Positions 14,491 to 20,555 of a stretch of 21,833 bases of DNA are shown piece after piece; position 1 is the first letter of the stretch; each line of letters opens with the position of its first letter. Source of the stretch: an uncultured Clostridium sp. GTDB lineage: Bacteria > Bacillota > Clostridia > TANB77 > CAG-508. The notes under the pieces were generated by a model. The model did no database searches. It had not been told where the DNA came from and worked only from the letters and a program-made list of their open reading frames with translations. Made by a program: the position numbers and the translations under genes. The stretch spans positions 1-21,833 of the forward strand of contig USQY01000026.1 in the NCBI GenBank assembly GCA_900557045.1. The letters are read 5' to 3'.

Positions 14491-15132
14491 ATGGAGATAC
14501 CTGGAATAGAAATAGCAGAATTATTAGAATGTAATAACATAGAAAGACTTATAATAGAAGCACAGAAAAATGAATTAGACATACAAGGATGTAGATTTAG
14601 AGGATGTTATGAAGCACATATAGATACAAGTAATTTGGAATTCAATACATGTGAATTTTCCGCTTCTATATGTCTAAATGCAAAATTTAATCAAGTATCA
14701 TTTACAGATGTAGTATTTGATAATTGTGATTTTTCAAATACAGATTTTAGCGAATGTAATTTTGTAAGAGTTGTATTTAAAAATTGTAAATTAGTAGGAT
14801 GTAACTTTACAAACTCACACATGTATAATACATTTTTTGATGGAAGTAATTTATCATATTCTAATATGTCATTGTCACATTTTAGAGATGTGTGTTTTCA
14901 TTCGTCAAAATTATCAAATGCAAGTATACAAGAAGCTGTATTCAAAAATGTTGAATTTAAGTATTCAAACTTAATAGGAATTCAAATGTTTAGAACTAAC
15001 CTAAAAGATATAGATTTTACAACATGTGATATTACAGGATTGGTTGTTATGCCACAAGATTTACAAGGCGTGATAGTTGATGAGTATCAGGCTGTGGAAC
15101 TTTCGAGGTTATTGGGAATAGTGATTAAGTAG
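14491..15132 (+). CDS. pentapeptide repeat protein, Qnr-like
   Basis: The 213-residue protein is built of pentapeptide repeats of the A(D/N)LxF type from about residue 28 to 185: CRFRG, LEFNT, CEFSA, AKFNQ, VSFTD, VVFDN, CDFSN, TDFSE, CNFVR, SNLSY, TNLKD, IDFTT and others. These form a right-handed quadrilateral beta-helix that mimics B-DNA. The C-terminal segment QAVELSRLLGIVIK resembles the dimerisation tail of Qnr proteins, and the length (about 210-220) fits that family. Qnr proteins protect DNA gyrase and topoisomerase IV from quinolones. Chromosomal Qnr-like genes occur in Gram-positives, but activity cannot be inferred from sequence alone. Two ribosome sites precede the ATG: GGAGG 12 bases and AAAGGA 4 bases upstream. 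It has its own promoter and terminator, so it is monocistronic. Confidence 0.85.
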   Translation: MEIPGIEIAELLECNNIERLIIEAQKNELDIQGCRFRGCYEAHIDTSNLEFNTCEFSASICLNAKFNQVSFTDVVFDNCDFSNTDFSECNFVRVVFKNCKLVGCNFTNSHMYNTFFDGSNLSYSNMSLSHFRDVCFHSSKLSNASIQEAVFKNVEFKYSNLIGIQMFRTNLKDIDFTTCDITGLVVMPQDLQGVIVDEYQAVELSRLLGIVIK

Positions 15133-15137
15133 GTATA

Positions 15138-15180
15138 ATAGCACTAAATGCTTTATTATGTAGCATTTGGTGCTATTTTT
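15138..15180 (+). terminator. intrinsic terminator of the pentapeptide-repeat gene
   Basis: ATAGCACTAAATGCT (15138-15152) pairs with 15162-15176 (15 bp, one G-U), followed by TTTTT to 15180, right after the stop codon. Confidence 0.85.
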
Positions 15181-15212
15181 GTATTTATATATGTGTGCAT
15201 TAGAGATAACCG

Positions 15213-15330
15213 GCAAAATAAAATATATTAAAATTCCGTTTCTTTGCTGGTCGTTTTAGTGTGTTAAAATGTGTGTGTGCTCACGCTCCCAAACTGCGCG
15301 TTCACTGCATTTTAATATATTTTATTTTGC
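15213..15330. other. structured intergenic element with 22-bp inverted arms
   Basis: The arm GCAAAATAAAATATATTAAA plus AT (15213-15234) has its exact reverse complement at 15309-15330. The 74 bases between are distinctly richer in G+C, with GTGTGTGTGCTCACGCTCCC and CTGCGCGTTCACTGC. An inner TTAAAATG (about 15264-15271) could instead pair with GCATTTTAA (about 15307-15315), competing with the outer right arm. A T-run follows at 15341-15347. This could be a cis-acting RNA, a MITE-like repeat or an attenuator ahead of pta. The rest of the gap 15133-15520 holds the terminator at 15138, the tandem repeat at 15403 and the pta promoter. Confidence 0.55.
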
Positions 15331-15402
15331 ATACTCTACTGTTTTTTTGGGGTGGTTGATGTAAATATGGATCTAATAATTTGCATTACATTTAGAGTTA
15401 TA

Positions 15403-15424
15403 AATATGGTGTTAATATGGTGTT
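15403..15424 (+). promoter_or_regulatory. 11-bp direct repeat upstream of the pta promoter
   Basis: AATATGGTGTT occurs twice back to back. The 11-base period is about one helical turn, about 35 bases upstream of the pta -35 box, which could suit a regulator binding one face of the DNA. No known operator consensus is matched. Confidence 0.4.
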
Positions 15425-15459
15425 AAATTGTTATCATTTGTAAATGTTTGAAATAAATC

Positions 15460-15488
15460 TTGAAAAAAAATAGAAATACTTATATAAT
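15460..15488 (+). promoter_or_regulatory. predicted sigma-A promoter of pta
   Basis: TTGAAA (15460-15465), a 17-base spacer and a perfect TATAAT (15483-15488), 32 bases before the pta start codon. Confidence 0.8.
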
Positions 15489-15520
15489 GAGAAAAAAATG
15501 AAAGGAGATTAAGAATTTAA

Positions 15521-16516
15521 ATGTCATTTATAGAAAATATAAAAGAAAAAGCAAAACAGCAAATAAAAACAATAGTGTTACCTGAAGGAAAGGATATACG
15601 TACATTACAAGCTGCTGCTATAGCACTAAAGGAAAAATATGCCAATATTATAATATTAGGTAATACAGCCAATATACAAGAAATGGCAAATGCTAATAAA
15701 TTAGATATATCAAATGCAACTATAATAAATCCTATAGAAAGTAAAAAATACGAAACATATGTTCAAAAGTTTTATGAATTAAGAAAAGCAAAAGGAATGA
15801 CTCTAGAGAAAGCACAAGAGATAATGAAAGATGAAACATATTTTGGTATGATGATGGTAAAACAAGGAGATGGTGATGGATTAGTATCAGGTGCATGTCA
15901 CTCTACGTCAGATACTTTGCGCCCAGCACTACAGATATTAAAAACAGCTCCTGGAACTAAATTAGTATCAGCATTTTTTGTGATGGTAGTACCTAATTGT
16001 GAATATGGAGAAAATGGAATTTTTATATTCTCAGACAGTGGACTAAATGAATATCCTGATGCAGATGCTTTATCAGAAATAGCTATATCATCAGCAAAAA
16101 GTTTTGAACAATTAGTAGGTGCACAACCTAAAGTTGCAATGTTATCATATTCTACATATGGAAGTGCACATTCTCCATTAACAGATAAGGTTGTTGAAGC
16201 AACTAAATTATTAAAGAAAAAAGTTCCAAATTTAATATGTGATGGAGAACTACAATTAGATGCAGCAATAATACCAGAAATAGCTGCTTCAAAGGCACCT
16301 GGAAGCCAAGTAGCAGGAAAAGCTAACACACTAATTTTCCCAGATTTAGATGCAGGAAATATCGGTTATAAATTAGTACAACGTTTGGCAAAAGCTGAAG
16401 CATATGGTCCACTATGCCAAGGAATTGCTAAGCCGGTAAATGATTTATCAAGAGGATGCTCAAGTGAAGATATCGCAGGAGTTATTGCTATTACTGCAGT
16501 TCAAGCACAAAAGTAA
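15521..16516 (+). CDS. pta: phosphate acetyltransferase
   Basis: Pta exchanges CoA for phosphate on acetyl-CoA, giving acetyl phosphate for acetate kinase. The 331-residue length fits the short, single-domain form common in Firmicutes. Recognisable blocks are TIVLPEGKDIRTLQAAA, GDGDGLVSGACHSTSDTLRPALQ, FFVMVVPN, FIFSDSGLNEYPDADALSEIA, VAMLSYSTYGSA, CDGELQLDAAIIPEIAASKAPGS, ANTLIFPDLDAGNIGYKLVQRLA and PVNDLSRGCSSEDI. GGAG lies 13 bases before the ATG, a long spacing, but no better start is visible. It is followed by a frameshifted and then an intact ackA, the usual pta-ackA order with an extra gene. A copy of the dispersed GGGACGTTT repeat lies 14 bases after its stop. Confidence 0.96.
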   Translation: MSFIENIKEKAKQQIKTIVLPEGKDIRTLQAAAIALKEKYANIIILGNTANIQEMANANKLDISNATIINPIESKKYETYVQKFYELRKAKGMTLEKAQEIMKDETYFGMMMVKQGDGDGLVSGACHSTSDTLRPALQILKTAPGTKLVSAFFVMVVPNCEYGENGIFIFSDSGLNEYPDADALSEIAISSAKSFEQLVGAQPKVAMLSYSTYGSAHSPLTDKVVEATKLLKKKVPNLICDGELQLDAAIIPEIAASKAPGSQVAGKANTLIFPDLDAGNIGYKLVQRLAKAEAYGPLCQGIAKPVNDLSRGCSSEDIAGVIAITAVQAQK

Positions 16517-16530
16517 AAAAATGAAGGAAT

Positions 16531-16557
16531 TTGGGACGTTTAATTTTGGTCACTTTA
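16531..16557 (+). repeat. dispersed GGGACGTTT repeat, copy C
   Basis: TTGGGACGTTTAATTTTGGT then CACTTTA resembles copies A and D with a one-base shortening of the G run and a few changes. It lies between pta and the frameshifted ackA, in the same orientation as copy D. Confidence 0.6.
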
Positions 16558-16602
16558 TTAACATAAACAATTAAATTTAATAAAAAAGAAAGGATTATAT
16601 AT

Positions 16603-17794
16603 ATGAAAATACTAGTATTAAACAGTGGTAGTTCATCATTAAAATATCAATTAATAGATATGGATACAGAAACTGTTTTAGCAAAAGGAAATTTTGAAAG
16701 GATAGGACAATGTAATTCCTTTTTAACACATAAAGTTGGAGACAGCAAACATAAGTTTGAAAGACCTGTTTCAAATCATGAAAAAGCTATAAAATTTGTA
16801 TTAAGAAGATTATTGAGTGAACAATATGGTGTTATAACATCATTAAGCGAAATAGATGCTATTGGTCACAGAGTGGTCCATGGAGGAGAAAAATACGCAG
16901 ACCCTATAATTATTACTCCGGAAGTTTTAAATGGCTTAAAATCAATTGTAGACCTTGCACCATTACATAATCCCGCTTCTATATCAGGAATGGAAGCCTG
17001 CATAAACTTAATGCCAGGAAAAATAAATGTAGCTGTATTTGATACAGGATTTCATAAAACAATTCCTGAAAAAAGCTATATATACCCTATACCATATAAG
17101 TATTATGAACAATATAAAATACGTAGATATGGTTTTCACGGAATATCACATGAATATGTATCAAAAAGAGTATCTGAATTAGTAAATAAACCAATAGAAG
17201 ATTTAAAAATAATAAACTGTCACTTAGGTCAAGGTGCTAGTATATGCGCAATTCAAGGTGGTAAATCAGTTGATACTAGTATGGGATTTACTCCACTTCG
17301 GAGGAATTCCTATGGGAACTAGAAGCGGAGATTTAGACCCTTCTATAGTTACATACATAGCAAATTTACGCAATCATACACCAGATGAAATGGATGAAAT
17401 ACTTAATAAAAAATCAGGTGTATATGGAATATCAGAAGTATCTGTCGATTTCAGAGACATAGAATCAGAAGCAGCAGATGGAGATAAAAATGCAATAATG
17501 GCATTAGATAACTTTGCATACAATGTAGCTCAATATATAGCTAAATATATGGTATCTATGGGCGGGGTTGATATAATAACATTTACCGCAGGTGTTGGTG
17601 AAAAAGATCCAAAAGAAAGAAAGAAAATTTGTGACTATTTACAATGTTTTGGAATTAAAATAGATGAAAATAAAAATAATACAATAGTAAATTGTGAAGG
17701 AAAAATTTCATCAGATGAGTCTTCTGCTCAGTTATATGTTATACCTACTAATGAAGAATTACTAATTGCTAGACTTATTGGGGACGTTTATTAA
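16603..17794 (+). pseudogene. ackA: acetate kinase, upstream copy, frameshifted
   Basis: Acetate kinase makes ATP and acetate from acetyl phosphate. The N-terminal part (16603-17322) starts MKILVLNSGSSSLKYQL and includes IGHRVVHGGEKYADP, APLHNPAS, FDTGFHKTIPE and RYGFHGISHEYVS. It runs out of frame at TPL and ends at a TAG. The C-terminal part continues in the +1 frame with GGIPMGTRSGDLDPSIV, MVSMGGVDIITFTAGVGEKD and the TNEELLIAR end. Removing one base, most simply C17299 in CTTCGGAGGA, restores a continuous 396-residue protein, so the lesion is a single-base insertion. GGAGGAATTCCTATG at the break could restart translation of the C-terminal piece at 17312. The last codons (LIGDVY and stop) come from the dispersed repeat. 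A sequencing error or a translational frameshift are alternatives. Confidence 0.85.
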
Positions 17795-17806
17795 TGGACA
17801 TTTTTG
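17778..17806 (+). repeat. dispersed GGGGACGTTT repeat, copy D
   Basis: TTGGGGACGTTTATTAATGG then ACATTTTTG differs from copy A (5011-5039) at one of 29 positions. It supplies the final codons and stop (TAA at 17792-17794) of the frameshifted ackA. Confidence 0.85.
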
Positions 17807-17951
17807 CAAAAAATAAACATCTCTCAAAAAGTTTGCCAAATTAAATAATTTATGATATAAATAAACCTATAAAAACATCTACAATAAAAAATATGTTATA
17901 TATACCAATAGTACATACATTTCAAATGTTTTAGTCCACCATTTTTCTGGA

Positions 17952-17980
17952 TTGTACATAATATATTCAGATAGTATAGA
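17952..17980 (+). promoter_or_regulatory. possible promoter of the intact ackA
   Basis: TTGTAC (17952-17957), a 17-base spacer and TATAGA (17975-17980), about 37 bases before the start codon. It suggests the intact copy can be expressed separately from pta. The match is moderate. Confidence 0.45.
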
Positions 17981-18016
17981 CATATTAAAAAATTGTAAAG
18001 AAAGGAAGTTAAAAAC

Positions 18017-19213
18017 ATGAAAATATTAGTATTAAATTGTGGTAGTTCTTCATTAAAATATCAATTAATAAATATGGAGAATGAAAGTGTAATTGCTAAA
18101 GGAAATTATGAAAGAATTGGTGATCCTAAAGCATTTGTAACGCACAAAGTAAATGGAGAAAAATATGTTATAGAAAATAGTGCACCTACACATAAAGAAG
18201 CATTAGAATTCATAATAAAACAATTAACTCAAACTCCTTATGCTGTTCTTAGCAATTTAGATGAAATAAGTGCAGTTGGACATAGAGTAGTTCAAGGTGC
18301 AGAAAAATATGCAGACCCTATTTTAATTGATGACAGTGTTGTTGCAGGAATAAAAGAAGTTGCTGATTTAGCTCCTGTACACAATATGGCTGCAGCAATG
18401 GGAATTGAAGCTTGCAGAAGTTTAATGCCTAATAAACCAAATGTTGCTGTATTTGATAATGGATTCCACAAAACAATTCCAGAAGAAAGATTTTTATATC
18501 CTATTCCATATCATTATTATAGAGAATATAAAGTTCGTAAATATGGATTCCATGGTACATCACATTCATATGTATCAAAAAGAGTTGCTGAGCTAGAAAA
18601 TACACCTATAGAAAATCTAAAAACTATTGTATGTCATATAGGTCAAGGTGCAAGTTTATGTGCTGTACAAGGTGGTAAATCAGTTGATACTAGTATGGGA
18701 TTAACACCTTTAGGCGGAATTATGATGTGTGCTAGAAGTGGAGATTTAGACCCTTCTATAGTTACATTTTTAATGAAAAAAGAAAATATTACTCCAGAGG
18801 AAATGGATAAAATACTAAATAAAGAATCTGGAATTTATGGTATTTCAGGAGTATCTGCTGATGTTAGAGATATTGAACAAGCCGCTTCTGAAGGTAATGA
18901 AAAAGCAGAATTAGCTTTAAAAGCATATGATTTAAATATAGCTCAATATATAGCTAAATATATGGTATCTATGGGCGGAGTTGATAATATAGTATTTACA
19001 GCAGGTGTTGGTGAAAACCAAATAAACAGAAGAGCTGGAATTTGTAAAAATTTAGAGTTCTTAGGTGTAAAATTAGATGTAGCCAAAAATCAAACAAAAG
19101 GTGAAGAAATTGAAATATCTGCACCAGATTCTAAAATTAAAGTATGGGTTATTCCTACTAATGAAGAATTAGTTATTGCAAGAGAAACTATGAAATTAGC
19201 AAATATCAAATAA
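18017..19213 (+). CDS. ackA: acetate kinase, intact copy
   Basis: The 398-residue product is full length, with the ASKHA-fold blocks of acetate kinase: LVLNCGSSSLKYQL, VGHRVVQGAEKYADP, APVHNMAAA, VFDNGFHKTIPE, RKYGFHGTSHSYVSKR, CHIGQGASLCAVQGGKSVDTS, ARSGDLDPSIV, FTAGVGENQINRR and PTNEELVIARE. The usual catalytic Asn (LNCG), Arg (HRVV, ARSG), His (VHN, FHGTSH), Asp (VFDN) and terminal Glu (TNEE) are present. Several flanking residues depart from the consensus that the frameshifted neighbour keeps: HG to QG, GG to GA, and GT to CA before RSGD. The ribosome site AAAGGAAG precedes the ATG. The two copies are about 220 bases apart and share patches of near-identical DNA. It is probably the working kinase of the pta-ackA pathway; another carboxylate as substrate is possible. 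Confidence 0.93.
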   Translation: MKILVLNCGSSSLKYQLINMENESVIAKGNYERIGDPKAFVTHKVNGEKYVIENSAPTHKEALEFIIKQLTQTPYAVLSNLDEISAVGHRVVQGAEKYADPILIDDSVVAGIKEVADLAPVHNMAAAMGIEACRSLMPNKPNVAVFDNGFHKTIPEERFLYPIPYHYYREYKVRKYGFHGTSHSYVSKRVAELENTPIENLKTIVCHIGQGASLCAVQGGKSVDTSMGLTPLGGIMMCARSGDLDPSIVTFLMKKENITPEEMDKILNKESGIYGISGVSADVRDIEQAASEGNEKAELALKAYDLNIAQYIAKYMVSMGGVDNIVFTAGVGENQINRRAGICKNLEFLGVKLDVAKNQTKGEEIEISAPDSKIKVWVIPTNEELVIARETMKLANIK

Positions 19214-19283
19214 ATTCAAAATATTCATAAGAAATATTTTTTATATAATATGCAAATTAAAATTAATCAATAATAAAAATAAC

Positions 19284-19323
19284 AAAGAGTTCTAGTTTAA
19301 TAAAAGACTAGAACTCTTTTAAT
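19284..19323 (+). terminator. intrinsic terminator after ackA
   Basis: AAAGAGTTCTAGT (19284-19296) pairs with 19307-19319 (13 bp, 10-base loop), with a T-rich tail (TCTTTTAATTTT). It separates ackA from the sporulation gene. Confidence 0.82.
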
Positions 19324-19330
19324 TTTCTAC

Positions 19331-19358
19331 ACCTTTATTTACATAATTTCATAATATA
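19331..19358 (+). promoter_or_regulatory. candidate sigma-K promoter of the dipicolinate synthase gene
   Basis: AC (19331-19332), exactly 17 bases, then CATAATATA (19350-19358) fits the AC-N16-17-CATANNNTA pattern of sigma-K promoters. In Bacillus the spoVF operon is sigma-K dependent, which makes the match meaningful. Short degenerate consensus, so moderate confidence. Confidence 0.5.
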
Positions 19359-19390
19359 ATAATAATTGAATTGTAAAGGAGGGAAGATAA

Positions 19391-19969
19391 TTGAGTCTAA
19401 AAAATGTTAAAATAGGATTTGCTCTTACAGGATCATTTTGTACATTTTCTAAAACAATAGAGCAAATGGAAAATCTAGCAAACCTAGGAGCAGAAATAAT
19501 TCCAATAATGTCATATAACAGTTATAATTTAGATACAAAATTCGGAACTGCTCTAGAACATATAAATAAAATAAAAGAAATTACTAAAAAAGATATAATT
19601 CATACTATACAAGAAGCGGAACCAATTGGTCCTAAAAAAATGACAGATATAATGATAATAGCACCATGTTCAGGAAATACAATTGCTAAACTAGCAAACG
19701 GAGTTACAGATACTCCTGTAGTAATGGCTGCTAAATCACATTTACGTAATCAAAAACCATTAGTTATTGCTATTTCAACAAATGATGCATTATCTGGAAG
19801 TGCCGAAAATATAGGTAAATTATTAAATAGAAAACATTATTATTTTGTTCCATTCAGACAAGACAATCCAATTACTAAGCCTAATTCATTAGTATTTGAT
19901 AGTAAATCCATTGTCGAAACACTAGAAAAAGCATTAGAATTAGAACAAATTCAACCTATTATTTTATGA
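19391..19969 (+). CDS. spoVFB: dipicolinate synthase subunit B
   Basis: SpoVFB (DpaB) is the flavoprotein-like subunit of dipicolinate synthase, which makes the pyridine-2,6-dicarboxylate stored in the spore core. The 192-residue length and sequence are typical: IGFALTGSFCTFSK at the N-terminus (flavin/phosphate-binding-like), LGAEIIPIMSYN, MIIAPCSGNTIAKLANGVTDTPVVMA, KSHLRNQKPLVIAISTNDALSGSAENIG and KHYYFVPFRQDNP. Translation starts at a TTG, supported by AAAGGAGG with 8 bases of spacing; no ATG fits. The usual partner spoVFA (dpaA) is not adjacent and not in the window. A sigma-K-like promoter upstream fits mother-cell expression late in sporulation. Identification is confident. Confidence 0.93.
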   Translation: MSLKNVKIGFALTGSFCTFSKTIEQMENLANLGAEIIPIMSYNSYNLDTKFGTALEHINKIKEITKKDIIHTIQEAEPIGPKKMTDIMIIAPCSGNTIAKLANGVTDTPVVMAAKSHLRNQKPLVIAISTNDALSGSAENIGKLLNRKHYYFVPFRQDNPITKPNSLVFDSKSIVETLEKALELEQIQPIIL

Positions 19970-20003
19970 ACTTAAAAAATATTAAAAAAATATAGATATC
20001 ATA

Positions 20004-20032
20004 TTGACACCAAACAAAAGTTCTTGTATAAT
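20004..20032 (+). promoter_or_regulatory. perfect sigma-A promoter of the LysM gene
   Basis: TTGACA (20004-20009), 17-base spacer, TATAAT (20027-20032): full consensus at both boxes. Such a strong promoter next to a putative division inhibitor demands tight repression, and the spacer holds a LexA-type box. Confidence 0.88.
20012..20023 (-). promoter_or_regulatory. LexA-type SOS operator
   Basis: On the minus strand the 12 bases read GAACTTTTGTTT, which fits the GAAC-N4-GTTY pattern of Firmicute LexA boxes. It lies wholly between the -35 and -10 boxes, where bound LexA would block RNA polymerase. A second AAACTTGTTT-like stretch (about 20046-20055) has the wrong spacing. Confidence 0.62.
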
Positions 20033-20075
20033 TAAAATATGCAAAAACTTGTTTGGATAAAAGGAGGATATTTAT

Positions 20076-20375
20076 ATGAAAAAAATAGTTAATGTAAGAA
20101 AATTTATAGTGAGTAATACCATATTATTAATACTACTATTAGTGCTAGGAGCATCTATAATAAATGTGACATATTCATATAATGATACTAAATATAAAAC
20201 TTTATATGTAACACAAGGAGATACTTTATGGAAGATAGCTGAGTCCGAGCAAAGGAATAATTCATATTATAAAAATCAAGATATTAGAAACATTATATAT
20301 GATATAAAACATACTAATAAACTAGAAAAAAGTAATTTGGAAATTGGTCAAGAAATAAAAATACCAATTAAATAA
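20076..20375 (+). CDS. YneA-like membrane-anchored LysM protein, candidate SOS division inhibitor
   Basis: The 99-residue protein has a short basic N-terminus, one membrane helix (about residues 10-33) and a single LysM domain (about 43-98, beginning LYVTQGDTLWKIAES and ending LEIGQEIKIPIK). The architecture, size and domain order are those of Bacillus YneA, the SOS-induced division suppressor that acts at the membrane with its LysM domain outside. LysM binds peptidoglycan glycans. AAAGGAGG precedes the ATG by a good distance. The promoter is full consensus with a LexA-type box in the spacer. The gene is followed by a terminator and faces a Xer-type recombinase gene. LysM proteins are common, so the YneA call rests on size, topology and regulation together rather than on a unique motif. 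Confidence 0.72.
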   Translation: MKKIVNVRKFIVSNTILLILLLVLGASIINVTYSYNDTKYKTLYVTQGDTLWKIAESEQRNNSYYKNQDIRNIIYDIKHTNKLEKSNLEIGQEIKIPIK

Positions 20376-20396
20376 AAATATATATCAAATTGAAAT

Positions 20397-20485
20397 AAAA
20401 TAAGCATCTTCTAAAATTTATTTATAATTGCAATAATGATGAATTGTACTAAATAATTGTAAATTATTAAGATGCTTATTTTTTA
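20397..20485 (+). terminator. terminator between the LysM gene and the recombinase gene
   Basis: AAAATAAGCATCTT (20397-20410) pairs exactly with 20469-20482 (14 bp) across a 58-base A/T-rich loop, ending in TTATTTTTTAT. It can serve both convergent genes. Confidence 0.65.
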
Positions 20486-20555
20486 TAATTTATTAATTTA
20501 ATATATAGTCTTTTACTAAGTTGTACATTTTGTATATTATATATATAACTGTACA

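Noticed and set aside
15213..15347. Known riboswitch class upstream of pta
   Set aside because: I could not match it to any riboswitch consensus, and the pta promoter lies downstream of it, so it is left as an unassigned structured element.
15898..16329. Minus-strand frame within pta
   Set aside because: Antisense shadow of a fully conserved phosphate acetyltransferase.
17234..17794. Separate 186-residue protein
   Set aside because: It is the C-terminal half of the frameshifted acetate kinase. Its first 26 codons are an out-of-frame reading of the N-terminal part.
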